Translations under genes and position numbers: made by a program
The notes under the pieces: generated by a model
Databases searched by the model: none
What the model was told of the DNA's origin: nothing
Seen by the model: only the letters and a program-made list of their open reading frames with translations
Source of the DNA: DATARH01 sp035309005
GTDB taxonomy: Bacteria; Pseudomonadota; Alphaproteobacteria; ATCC43930; CGMCC-115725
Length of the DNA: 27,579 bases
Assembly (NCBI GenBank): GCA_035309005.1
Contig: DATGFP010000102.1
Location: forward strand, 1 to 27,579
Reading direction: 5' to 3'
Part shown: positions 8,272 through 14,608 of the stretch, piece by piece
Layout: the number at the start of each line of letters is the position of its first letter
Position numbering within the stretch: the stretch's first letter is position 1

Positions 8272-9036
8272 TCAAAGGTGGCGGCCGGCGTCGACGCTGA
8301 TGATCGAGCCGGTGGTATGCGTCAGATGGGTAACGCAGGAGAGCACCGCCAGCGCGACGTCCTTGGCCTCGATCGCGCGCTTCAAGGGCGTCGCCAGCGC
8401 CGCCTTCGCCATCATTTCTTCGGTGCGGCCGGGGACGAAGTCGGTGTGCACCATGCCGGGCGCCACGACGACGACGCGGATCTCGGGGCCGAGGACGCGC
8501 GCCAGGGCCATGCTCATCGTGTTGAGCGCGGCCTTGGAGGCGCCGTAGATGATCGACGAGCCGGTGCCCGATTGCGCCGCGCCCGAGGAGATGTTGACGA
8601 TGACCCCGTCGCCCGAGGCTTTCAGCAGCGGCGCGAAGGCGCGGATCGTCGCGAAGGGGCCGCGCACGTTGGCGGTCAAGACCTGGTCGATCAAGTCGTC
8701 GTCGAGGGCCTCCAAATCGTGGTGCGCCACCATGCGGGTGAAGCCGGCGGAATTAACCAGGATGTCGGCGCGGCCGAACTCCTCGCGGACCGCGGCGGCG
8801 ACCTGCCTGATCTGCGCGGTATCTTCGAGCGGCAGGCGCATCGCCCGGTGGAAGCCGGCTTGGCCTGCGCCGGCGAGGCTCGCGACGACGGCATTAGCGC
8901 GCTCGACGCCGCGGTTGTAGCCGACGACGACGCGCGCCCCGGCTTCGGCGAAGAGCCGCGCGCTGGCCGCCCCGATGCCGCTCGACGCACCGGTGACGAC
9001 CGCGACCTTGCCCCCGAGATCCTTGCCGATCGCCAT
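8272..9036 (-). CDS. SDR family oxidoreductase (classical short-chain dehydrogenase)
   Basis: This 254-residue classical SDR has the cofactor motif TGASSGIG (15-22). The stabilising motif is NSAG (95-98) instead of the common NNAG. N123 lies in LTANV, the catalytic Ser in VNISSG (150-151), and Y164-x3-K168 in YGASKAALN. All four tetrad positions are present, so it should be an active NAD(P)-dependent 3-oxoacyl or secondary-alcohol dehydrogenase. After the second strand it has VVVGYNRG; the Asn-Arg would favour NADPH (inference). GGGGAGG six bases before the ATG supports the start at 9036. It ends about 115 bp before glnD, with a palindromic repeat between. The substrate is unknown. Similarity to FabG is only general, and nothing in the neighbourhood is a fatty-acid synthesis gene. 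Confidence 0.92.
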   Translation of the reverse strand: MAIGKDLGGKVAVVTGASSGIGAASARLFAEAGARVVVGYNRGVERANAVVASLAGAGQAGFHRAMRLPLEDTAQIRQVAAAVREEFGRADILVNSAGFTRMVAHHDLEALDDDLIDQVLTANVRGPFATIRAFAPLLKASGDGVIVNISSGAAQSGTGSSIIYGASKAALNTMSMALARVLGPEIRVVVVAPGMVHTDFVPGRTEEMMAKAALATPLKRAIEAKDVALAVLSCVTHLTHTTGSIISVDAGRHL

Positions 9037-9124
9037 GCCGCGCCTCCCCTGTCGTGCCCGCGCGCGATGCTACGCGCTCGGCCCGGGTATTGTCACCGCC
9101 GGCCTCGAACCATGACCGCGATCG

Positions 9125-9487
9125 TCATCGCTCGCCGCCGCCTTTTCCCGGGGTGCGGTGCGGCGGTGCGATGCGGCGCGCCGACGGCGCGTCATCCCGG
9201 ACGCGAAACGCACCCTGGACGGCCTCGACTTCGCGGCCACGGCACCAGCGCGCGACAAAGGCGCCGGCCAGCGTCGCGTCGCGGAAATAGACCGCGACCG
9301 CATCGTTGACGACGCCGCGCAGGCCCGAGGGGGCCATCGCCCAGCAATCGGCGCCGCAATTGTCGTCGAGCCAGGCCGTCATTTCGTCGAGCCGGACGCC
9401 GAGCCCCTGCGGCGGCACCGCGATGCGGATGCGCACCGGAAAGCGCCGCTCGGCTTCGCCGATCATCAGTTTCGAGCTTGCCGCCAT
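9125..9487 (-). CDS. Small conserved hypothetical protein, possibly SOS-controlled
   Basis: This 120-residue soluble protein belongs to no functional family I can name. The core (about 28-90) reads as a compact alpha/beta unit: PPQGLGVRLDEMTAWLDDN, then WAMAPSGLRG, then NDAVAVYFRDATLAGAFVARWC. I recall similar short proteins in Bradyrhizobium-type genomes, without known function; this is memory and not a search. The last 25 residues are basic and low in complexity. The ATG at 9487 has no Shine-Dalgarno, and a GTTC-N7-GTTC motif lies only 4 bp upstream. The mRNA may therefore be nearly leaderless, or translation may start at the second Met (9466). It is codirectional with the SDR (88 bp gap) but probably has its own promoter. 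Confidence 0.7.
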   Translation of the reverse strand: MAASSKLMIGEAERRFPVRIRIAVPPQGLGVRLDEMTAWLDDNCGADCWAMAPSGLRGVVNDAVAVYFRDATLAGAFVARWCRGREVEAVQGAFRVRDDAPSARRIAPPHRTPGKGGGER

Positions 9488-9491
9488 GTCC

Positions 9492-9506
9492 GTTCCATAT
9501 TTGTTC
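9492..9506 (-). promoter_or_regulatory. Putative alphaproteobacterial LexA (SOS) box
   Basis: GTTC-CATATTT-GTTC on the + strand reads GAAC-N7-GAAC toward the small gene. This is the direct-repeat operator established for LexA in Alphaproteobacteria, unlike the CTGT-N8-ACAG form of enterics. It lies 4 bp before the ATG at 9487 and overlaps where a -10 (TATGGA or nearby) would be. A chance match somewhere in 27 kb is quite possible; the exact promoter placement is the supporting point. Confidence 0.5.
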
Positions 9507-9548
9507 TGGACCGGACGATCGCATGCGCGATGGCGGCCTGTCCAGCGC

Positions 9549-10442
9549 TCAGGACCCCGGCACGGTGCCCGCCGGCAGGGCAGCGCAATAGCGCGCGATC
9601 TCGCCCGGCGTGGTGATCCACAGCGCCTCCTTGTGCGCCATGATGTGCCTCAAAGCAGCGCGAAAGGCGCGCAGGCGGAACGGCTGGCCGATGATGAACG
9701 GGTGCAGCGCCACCGAGAACACCAGCGGGTATTTTCTCGACTGTTCGAGCATCTCGTCGAACTGGTCGGTCACCATCTCGGCGAATTGCCTTCCGGTGTG
9801 GCGGCGGAAGACCAGCGCCGGCGAGTCGTTGCATTCGATCGGGTAGGGCACGGAGAGGATGGGGCCGGCGCGCGTCTTCATCCACACCGGCTGGTCGTCG
9901 AGCGCCCAATCCATCACATAGCGGTAGCCGGCTTCCTTCAGGAGGTCGAGCGTCGCGCCGCTCTGCGCCAGATAGGGGCCGAGCCAGCCCTCCGGTTTCC
10001 GGCCCGAGAGCCGCGTCACCACCTCGGTCGATTCGGCGATGAGGCGGGCCTCGTCCTCCTCCCACAGGATGTCCTGGCGCTCCGAATTGGTGCGGCCATG
10101 CCCGACATATTCGTCGCCCCTTCCGTTGAGCCGCTCGACGATCTCGGGGCAATATTCGAGCACCGCCGAGTTGACGTTGTGCGCGCCGGGCAAGCCGAAT
10201 TCGTCGAGGAGATCGAGGTAGTACCAGATGCCGACCCGGTTGCCGTAATCGCGCCAGGCGTAGTTGCGCTGGTTCTGCTCGCTAGGCGCGCCGGTCGAAT
10301 CGCTGCCGAGCCCCTTGCCGAACGCAAAATGCTCGATGTTGTTGCAGAAGAAGACCGCGAGCCGTTTCCCTTCGGGCCAGTCGTAGACCGGCCGCTTGGT
10401 GATCGGGCTGTAATCGTAGCGGCCGTGGGCGGGGAGTTTCAT
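9549..10442 (-). CDS. Polysaccharide deacetylase-family protein, PuuE-like (CE4/NodB fold)
   Basis: The 297-residue protein starts at the ATG at 10442, which overlaps the stop of the upstream PAS gene as ATGA; the longer frame (10460) would lie inside that gene. The N-terminal KRLAVFFCNNIEHF (27-38) corresponds to the first NodB motif, GHGRTNSERQDI (114-125) to the second, and LHPFIIGQPFR near the C-terminus to the late conserved block of PuuE-like proteins. The usual Asp of motif 1 is replaced by an Asn/Glu-type sequence. In motif 2 the H-x3-H reads H115-x3-N119, so the zinc triad of true chitin or peptidoglycan deacetylases is incomplete. Allantoinase PuuE is a known metal-independent member. 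A cytosolic amidohydrolase acting on a small molecule is more likely than a cell-wall enzyme: no signal peptide is seen. Confidence 0.82.
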   Translation of the reverse strand: MKLPAHGRYDYSPITKRPVYDWPEGKRLAVFFCNNIEHFAFGKGLGSDSTGAPSEQNQRNYAWRDYGNRVGIWYYLDLLDEFGLPGAHNVNSAVLEYCPEIVERLNGRGDEYVGHGRTNSERQDILWEEDEARLIAESTEVVTRLSGRKPEGWLGPYLAQSGATLDLLKEAGYRYVMDWALDDQPVWMKTRAGPILSVPYPIECNDSPALVFRRHTGRQFAEMVTDQFDEMLEQSRKYPLVFSVALHPFIIGQPFRLRAFRAALRHIMAHKEALWITTPGEIARYCAALPAGTVPGS

Positions 10443-10930
10443 GGGTGTGCGGCCTTCCAATCGGGCGGGGTTTCCCGCTGCACCGAGATCAGCATGTCGA
10501 TATCCTGTCCGTTGCTGGCCAGCGGCATCACCACGACCTCATAGCAGCGCAGCCGCCGGTCGAGCACGAGTTCCCTGATGTGGTGCGACCAGTCGCCCGT
10601 CTCGCAGACCTCGGTCCAGGTCGCGCGGACGCGCTCGCGGTATTCCGGCTCGGGCAGATCTTCCAGGGTCTTATGGGTGAGGTCGTAGCCGTCGCGCGCC
10701 GCGACGTTCGAGCCAACCAGCCGATAGCGGAAATTCCACGGCAGCGGGCTTGCCTCAACCGCCTTGCTGACCTCGATCAGCACGACGTCGCCGAGCACAT
10801 AGCGAAAGTCGAGCGGATCGAGCGCGGCGCGCGCCGGATACTTGGCGTCGCAGCATTTCGACCGCCAATATTCGACAAAGCGCCGGATCTGCGGATCGGC
10901 GATCCGCGCGCTGCGATCCGCATCGTCCAT
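10439..10930 (-). CDS. PAS domain protein (PAS_5-like)
   Basis: The 163 residues form a single PAS domain of the PAS_5 type, with no attached kinase, cyclase or DNA-binding part. Recognisable pieces are the early RRFVEYWRSK helix, an LDPLDFRYVLGDVVLIEV strand pair, WNFRYRLVGSNVAARDGYDLTHKTLEDLP in the core, and a final strand pair with RCYEVVVMPLASNGQDIDMLI. Such stand-alone PAS_5 proteins are frequent in Rhodospirillales and related groups; their ligands are mostly unknown. It starts 13 bp after the crotonase gene and its TGA overlaps the ATG of the deacetylase, so the two products are translationally coupled. A sensory or protein-interaction role with that enzyme is inference. Confidence 0.8.
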   Translation of the reverse strand: MDDADRSARIADPQIRRFVEYWRSKCCDAKYPARAALDPLDFRYVLGDVVLIEVSKAVEASPLPWNFRYRLVGSNVAARDGYDLTHKTLEDLPEPEYRERVRATWTEVCETGDWSHHIRELVLDRRLRCYEVVVMPLASNGQDIDMLISVQRETPPDWKAAHP

Positions 10931-10943
10931 GCCGGCGCGGTCT

Positions 10944-11744
10944 CTAGCGCCCCTTGAACACCGGGCGGCGCTTTTCCATGAAGGCGGTGCGGCCCTCGGC
11001 GTAGTCCTCGCTGGCGAAGCATTCGGCGACGACGCGCTGGCACAGCGCCATGTCGCGCACTGATTCGTCCTTCAGCGCCTCGCGCGCGATCTGCTTCGCG
11101 GCGCGGATCGTCAGGGGCGCGTTGCCGGCGATCATGTCGCAGTAGTTCTTGACGTAGCCTTCGAGCTCGCCCTCGGGCACCAGACGGTTGATGAGGCCCA
11201 TCGCCAGCGCCTCCTCGGCGGTGAACTGGCGCGCGGTATAGAAGATTTCGCGCGCATAGGCGGGGCCGACCGTGTCGATCAGCTTCTTGATGCCGTCATA
11301 GGCGTAGCCGAGCCCGAGCTTCGCCGCCGGGATGCCGAAGCGCGAACCCTCCGCGGCGATGCGCAGGTCGCAGGCGAGCGCCGTTGCCAGCCCGCCGCCG
11401 ATGCAATAGCCGCGGATCATCGCGATCGTCGGCTTCAGCGTCTCGTTCAGCCGGTTGCGGGCGGTTTCCGAAATCTTGCTGTAGGCGGCGGCGGCTTCCT
11501 CGGTGTTGCGCTTTTCCTTGAACTCGGAGATGTCGGCGCCCGAGACGAACGCCTTGCCGCCGGCCCCAGAGAGCACGATGACGCGGACCCCGTCGTCATG
11601 CTCGAAATCCTCCATGATCTGCGCCACCGCCTGCCACATCTCCAAGGAGACGGCGTTGTGGCGCGCCGGGTTGTTGAAAATGATGCGGCCGACCGCACCG
11701 TCCTTCTCGGCGATCATCTTGCTGGTAATCGGCTGGTCGAGCAT
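10944..11744 (-). CDS. Crotonase-fold (enoyl-CoA hydratase/isomerase family) protein lacking both catalytic Glu
   Basis: The 266 residues have the full crotonase layout: FNNPARHNAVS (23-33), the first oxyanion-hole segment KAFVSGADISEF (64-75), the second in IRGYCIGGGLATALACD (110-126), FGIPAAKLGLG (136-146) and a late INRLVP. In enoyl-CoA hydratase the acid/base residues are Glu144 in GGGCE and Glu164 in FGQPE (rat numbering). The equivalents here are A120 and A140, so hydration by the standard mechanism is not expected. The fold still binds acyl-CoA and stabilises an enolate, so an isomerase, decarboxylase, hydrolase or other crotonase reaction is possible. The gene precedes the PAS gene closely and follows the CoA-transferase gene, with a palindromic repeat between. 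AAGGA lies upstream of the ATG at 11744. Confidence 0.87.
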   Translation of the reverse strand: MLDQPITSKMIAEKDGAVGRIIFNNPARHNAVSLEMWQAVAQIMEDFEHDDGVRVIVLSGAGGKAFVSGADISEFKEKRNTEEAAAAYSKISETARNRLNETLKPTIAMIRGYCIGGGLATALACDLRIAAEGSRFGIPAAKLGLGYAYDGIKKLIDTVGPAYAREIFYTARQFTAEEALAMGLINRLVPEGELEGYVKNYCDMIAGNAPLTIRAAKQIAREALKDESVRDMALCQRVVAECFASEDYAEGRTAFMEKRRPVFKGR

Positions 11745-11772
11745 TTCCTGGGTTCCTTCTTTTTGCCTATAC

Positions 11773-11860
11773 CGTCATTGCGAGCGCAGCGAAGCAATCT
11801 CGGGCCGCGGAGAACCCGGTTCAACGAGATTGCTTCGTCGCTGCGCTTCTCGCAATGACG
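11773..11860. repeat. Palindromic repeat, CGTCATTGCGAGCGCAGCGAAGCAATC family, copy 1
   Basis: The left arm (11773-11802) begins CGTCATTGCGAG and the right arm (11825-11860) ends CTCGCAATGACG. The arms can pair over about 30 bp with small bulges. The second copy is at 15470-15556. It lies between the CoA-transferase stop and the crotonase start, 28 bp before the latter. Confidence 0.87.
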
Positions 11861-11882
11861 GCTGGATGATGACGGCGCGCCT

Positions 11883-13073
11883 TTACAGCACGCCCGCGGC
11901 GCGCAAATCGGCGATCGCGGCGTCGTTGTAGCCGAGTTCGCGCAGGATTTCCTCGCCGTGCTGGCCGAGATCGGGGGTCGCGTAGCGCATCCGCGCCGGT
12001 TCCGGAGTGCGGGTCATGTTGATCGCCTGGCCGACGACCTTGAGCTCACCCAGCCGGGGGTGGTCCATCGGCCGCGCCATTTCGAGGTGCACGACCTGCG
12101 GGTCGGCGAAGGTCTGGTCGATCGTATAGAGCGGGCCGCACGGCACCCCGACCTCGTTCATCAATTCGACCCAGTAGGCGGAGGGCCGCTTCTTGGTGAT
12201 CTCGGCGATCACCTCGTTCAGCCGCTTGCGGTTTTTCGAGCGCGCCGGGCCGGTCTTGTAGTCCGGGTCGTCGAGCAGGTGCAGCGCGTCGGCCGCCTCG
12301 CAGAAGCGGCGGAACATCTGGTCGCCCGAGGCGGCGATGTTGATCTGGCCGTCGGCGGTCGGGAAGAGCCCCGTTGGGATGCCGGTCGGGTGGTCGTTGC
12401 CGGCTTGCTTGGCGACTTCGCCGGCCTGCAGCCAGCGCGACGCCTGGAAATCGAGCATGAAGATCTGCGCTTCGAGCAATGAAGTATGCACCCACTGCCC
12501 CTCGCCCGATTGCTCGCGTTCGAGGAGCGCCATCAGGATGCCCTGCGCCAGGAGGATACCGGCGCAAAGATCGTCGATCGGGATGCCGACGCGGACCGGC
12601 CCCTGGCCCGGCAGGCCGGTGATCGACATGAGGCCCCCCATGCCCTGGGCGATCTGGTCGACCCCGGGGCGCTTGGCGTAGGGCCCGGTCTGGCCGAACC
12701 CGGAGATCGAGCCATAGACGATGCGCGGGTTGATTTTCTTGACCGCTTCGTAATCGACGCCCAAGCGGTGCTTCACCGTCGAGCGGAAATTCTCGACGAT
12801 GACGTCGGCTTTCTCGGCCAGCTTCATGAAGATCGCCAGCCCCTCCTTGGTCTTCAGGTTGAGGCCGATGCTGCGCTTGTTGCGGTGCAGGTTCTGGAAG
12901 TCGAAGCCCTCGCGGCGCGAGCCGGTGACGTCGCGGCCGTCATCCTGCGGCGGCTCGATCTTGATGACGTTGGCGCCCCAATCGGCGAGCTGGCGGACCG
13001 CGGTCGGGCCGGCGCGGGCATGCGTCAGATCGAGCACGGTAAAACGCGACAGCGGCAGGGTTCCGATGCTCAC
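11883..13073 (-). CDS. CaiB/BaiF family (class III) CoA-transferase
   Basis: From the GTG at 13073 the protein has 396 residues, the normal size for formyl-CoA transferase and CaiB relatives. A GAAGGA Shine-Dalgarno stands 9 nt upstream, and the longer open frame runs into a palindromic repeat, so it is not used. Family blocks are TVLDLTHARAGPTAVRQLADWGA, VIKIEPP, the HRNKRSIGLNLK block (about 63-74), VIVENFR, ISGFGQTGPYAKRPGVDQIAQGMGG with the catalytic Asp at 139, and VGIPIDDLCAG. It transfers CoA between an acyl-CoA and a free acid through an aspartyl-CoA thioester, in the cytosol as an interlocked dimer. The crotonase-like gene is next downstream on the same strand. A joint acyl-CoA pathway is inference; the substrate is unknown. 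Confidence 0.92.
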   Translation of the reverse strand: MSIGTLPLSRFTVLDLTHARAGPTAVRQLADWGANVIKIEPPQDDGRDVTGSRREGFDFQNLHRNKRSIGLNLKTKEGLAIFMKLAEKADVIVENFRSTVKHRLGVDYEAVKKINPRIVYGSISGFGQTGPYAKRPGVDQIAQGMGGLMSITGLPGQGPVRVGIPIDDLCAGILLAQGILMALLEREQSGEGQWVHTSLLEAQIFMLDFQASRWLQAGEVAKQAGNDHPTGIPTGLFPTADGQINIAASGDQMFRRFCEAADALHLLDDPDYKTGPARSKNRKRLNEVIAEITKKRPSAYWVELMNEVGVPCGPLYTIDQTFADPQVVHLEMARPMDHPRLGELKVVGQAINMTRTPEPARMRYATPDLGQHGEEILRELGYNDAAIADLRAAGVL

Positions 13074-13165
13074 GATGCCAGTTCCTTCTCGGTTCGAGGG
13101 CGCAGGCGCACTTTCGGCCGAGCGGAGCGTTGGCGTCAAGAAACCTGGGGCTGGATGATCGCTCT

Positions 13166-13282
13166 GCGTCCTTCGAGACGGCGCTCCGCGCCTCCTCAGG
13201 ATGACGGGAGCTGCTGATTGCATCCCGAATAGGAAAGAACGTCATCCTGAGGAGCCCGCGCCGCGGGCGTCTCGAAGGACGC
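13166..13282. repeat. Palindromic repeat, CGTCATCCTGAGG family
   Basis: The left arm (13166-13206) reads GCGTCCTTCGAGACG through CCTCAGGATGACG. The right arm (13240-13282) reads CGTCATCCTGAGG through CGTCTCGAAGGACG. They are inverted around a spacer of about 33 bp. This type is abundant in Bradyrhizobium-like genomes (memory). It fills the gap between the alpha/beta hydrolase and the CoA-transferase. Confidence 0.87.
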
Positions 13283-13294
13283 CCGGCGCGGCCG

Positions 13295-14077
13295 CTATTC
13301 CTGGAGGAACGCCGCGACGCGCTCGGCGAAGCGCTCGGGTTGTTCGATCTCGGGGTGGTGGCCGGCTTCGTCGATCAGTTCGAAGCGCGCGCCCGGGATC
13401 AGCGCACTGTAGGCGCGGCCGTAATCGGGGGTGACCACCCGGTCGCTGACGCCCCACAGCATCAGGGTCGGCACCCGGATGCGGCCGAGCCAGTGCTTCA
13501 ATTGCGGGTTGTACATGTAGGGGTGCCAGGCATAGAGGCAGAGCGATTCCCAGTTGCGCGCGTGGATGACGAGCTCCTCATCGCTCATCGCATCGTAATC
13601 GGGCGCCTTCGCCGGATCATGCCAGCTGTAACGCCGCACCTCGGCCGGGCTGACGTTGAAGACGTCGAGGATGTCGCGGCTCTCGCGGTCGCCCAGCTTG
13701 ACGCCGACCGGGTCGACCAGGATCAGCTTCGACAGCCGGTGGCTGCACGCGACCGCGACTTCCGCGGCAAGCCAGCCGCCGAACGACAGCCCCATCAATG
13801 TAATCCGGTCGTAGGGCAGCTCGTCGATCAGCGCGAGGTAGAGGTGGACGAGGTCGTAGACCGTATCGAAATCGGCCGGCCGCCTGCTGTCGCCAAAGCC
13901 GGGCGAGGACGGCGCGATGATTTGCGCATGGCGGCCGAGGAGGTCGAGGACGGGCGCCCGCGGCGGCACCGTGTCCATGCCGTGCAGCAGCACCAGTGGC
14001 GCGCCGCCGGGGCCGCCGGCACCGTGGCGCAGCACCTCCAGTTCGATCCCGTTGACTGTCACGCGCTCGCTCGGCAT
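13295..14077 (-). CDS. Alpha/beta-fold hydrolase
   Basis: The 260-residue protein starts at the ATG at 14077, which has AGGA eight bases upstream; the frame remains open further upstream but loses all resemblance to protein. It has the oxyanion segment LVLLHGMD (28-35), the nucleophile elbow GLSFGG with S98, the acid Asp in LMLWGVSDRVVTPDY and the catalytic His in EAGHHPEIEQPERFAE. All parts of the Ser-Asp-His triad are therefore present. Such enzymes cleave esters, lactones, C-C bonds of ring-fission products (MhpC-like) or halides. The early HGMD does not decide between these. It is the most upstream gene of the minus-strand run ending at 8272. A palindromic repeat separates it from the CoA-transferase gene. 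Confidence 0.9.
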   Translation of the reverse strand: MPSERVTVNGIELEVLRHGAGGPGGAPLVLLHGMDTVPPRAPVLDLLGRHAQIIAPSSPGFGDSRRPADFDTVYDLVHLYLALIDELPYDRITLMGLSFGGWLAAEVAVACSHRLSKLILVDPVGVKLGDRESRDILDVFNVSPAEVRRYSWHDPAKAPDYDAMSDEELVIHARNWESLCLYAWHPYMYNPQLKHWLGRIRVPTLMLWGVSDRVVTPDYGRAYSALIPGARFELIDEAGHHPEIEQPERFAERVAAFLQE

Positions 14078-14135
14078 GCCGCCATCCTGTCTGATTGGGC
14101 GCCCATCATGCCATGAAGCAGCGAGCGCGCGATAT

Positions 14136-14200
14136 GCGCCCTGGCGCGCGGCAACGAGCCGATTCGCGCTGCGACGCATTGTCACGCGCGCCAGGGGCGC
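14136..14200. repeat. Long imperfect inverted repeat upstream of the hydrolase gene
   Basis: GCGCCCTGGCGCGC (14136-14149) pairs with GCGCGCCAGGGGCGC (14186-14200), with one extra G, across a 36-nt spacer. It differs from the four repeat families in the window. It could be an operator, a leader hairpin of the hydrolase mRNA, or a solitary repeat remnant. Confidence 0.55.
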
Positions 14201-14259
14201 CCTCGGAGATGCGCTTGCGGCGCAGATTTGCGGCCCGCCGGCCGGGTTTTGCAGAGCGC

Positions 14260-14288
14260 TTGTCGCCGGGCCGGCGCGGCCATACATT
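14260..14288 (+). promoter_or_regulatory. Sigma-70-like promoter of the small 14.3-kb transcript
   Basis: TTGTCG (14260-14265), a 17-bp spacer and TACATT (14283-14288) predict a transcription start near 14295. The spacing is optimal and it points at the strong Shine-Dalgarno at 14310. Confidence 0.5.
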
Positions 14289-14326
14289 GAGCGCCTTGGC
14301 CCAACAACCAGAAAGGAGGTGATCCT

Positions 14327-14398
14327 GTGTCTAACCACCAACCGCGGTCTGCCGCTGCCGTGACCAGGATCCCTGCACTCGCGGAGATCCGCGCCTGA
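14327..14398 (+). CDS. Candidate 23-residue small protein
   Basis: A GTG at 14327 follows the full-length Shine-Dalgarno by one base (7 nt after GGAGG), then 22 codons and TGA at 14396-14398. The peptide begins MSNHQPRSAAAV and ends with PALAEIRA. It has no run of a single regulated amino acid, so classical attenuation by tRNA starvation is not obvious. The peptide is not hydrophobic enough for a membrane toxin. The exceptional ribosome site is the reason for the call; the peptide itself is unrecognised. Confidence 0.45.
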   Translation: MSNHQPRSAAAVTRIPALAEIRA

Positions 14399-14442
14399 GA
14401 TTTAGGTGCCGGCGCGGCCGCGTAGGCCGCTGGTTTGCGTTA

Positions 14443-14477
14443 GAAAGGCCGCCCCTCACCGGGCGGCCTTTCGATTT
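14443..14477 (+). terminator. Strong, nearly symmetric rho-independent terminator
   Basis: A perfect 12-bp stem (14443-14454 with 14461-14472) with a CTCACC loop ends in CCTTTCGATTT; the left side carries TTAGAAAGG. It should end the small + transcript. It could also act on minus-strand transcription coming from the nitroreductase gene at 14609. Confidence 0.72.
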
Positions 14478-14504
14478 CCGGCGCACGGTCGCTTCGGTTT
14501 GCGC

Positions 14505-14582
14505 CGTCGTCCCCGCGAAAGCGGGGACCCAGGGGCGGCGCATGTGCTGTTGCCCTGGCCCCGCGCTTGCGCGGGGGCGACG
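14505..14582. repeat. Palindromic repeat, CGTCATTCCCGC family, copy 2 (CGTCGTCCCCGC variant)
   Basis: The left arm starts CGTCGTCCCCGC and contains the mini-hairpin GTCCCCGC/GCGGGGAC. The right arm ends GCGGGGGCGACG. The paired changes (T to C on the left, T to C in GTGACG/GCGACG) keep complementarity with copy 1, which suggests selection on structure or spread of a variant family. Confidence 0.82.
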
Positions 14583-14608
14583 AAGATGAACGGTTAAATT
14601 ATTGTCAT

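Larger units (their letters stand above)
14295..14478 (+). ncRNA. Small structured transcript with a full-length Shine-Dalgarno (leader or small mRNA)
   Basis: A predicted transcript of about 180 nt runs from the promoter at 14260-14288 to the terminator at 14443-14477. At 14310-14325 it carries AGAAAGGAGGTGATCC, complementary to the whole 3' tail of alphaproteobacterial 16S rRNA (…GGATCACCTCCTTTCT). Several hairpins follow: 14344-14355 (GCGG/CCGC), 14380-14393 (CGCGG/CCGCG) and 14414-14430 (GCGGCC/GGCCGC). GATCCTG (14321-14327) can pair with CAGGATC (14365-14371), which would close off the edge of the ribosome site and the start codon. It may be a small mRNA, an attenuator-like leader whose downstream gene is lost, or a ribosome-binding RNA. 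I know no Rfam family that matches. Confidence 0.5.

Noticed and set aside
13074..13223. N-terminal extension of the CoA-transferase frame
   Set aside because: It runs through a palindromic repeat, while the GTG at 13073 has a good ribosome site and gives the family's usual N-terminus.
14310..14325. Fragment of a 16S rRNA gene on the minus strand
   Set aside because: Only the last 16 bases match the reverse complement of the 16S end; the next bases do not continue into the conserved CAGCCGCAGG segment, and a promoter and start codon surround it.
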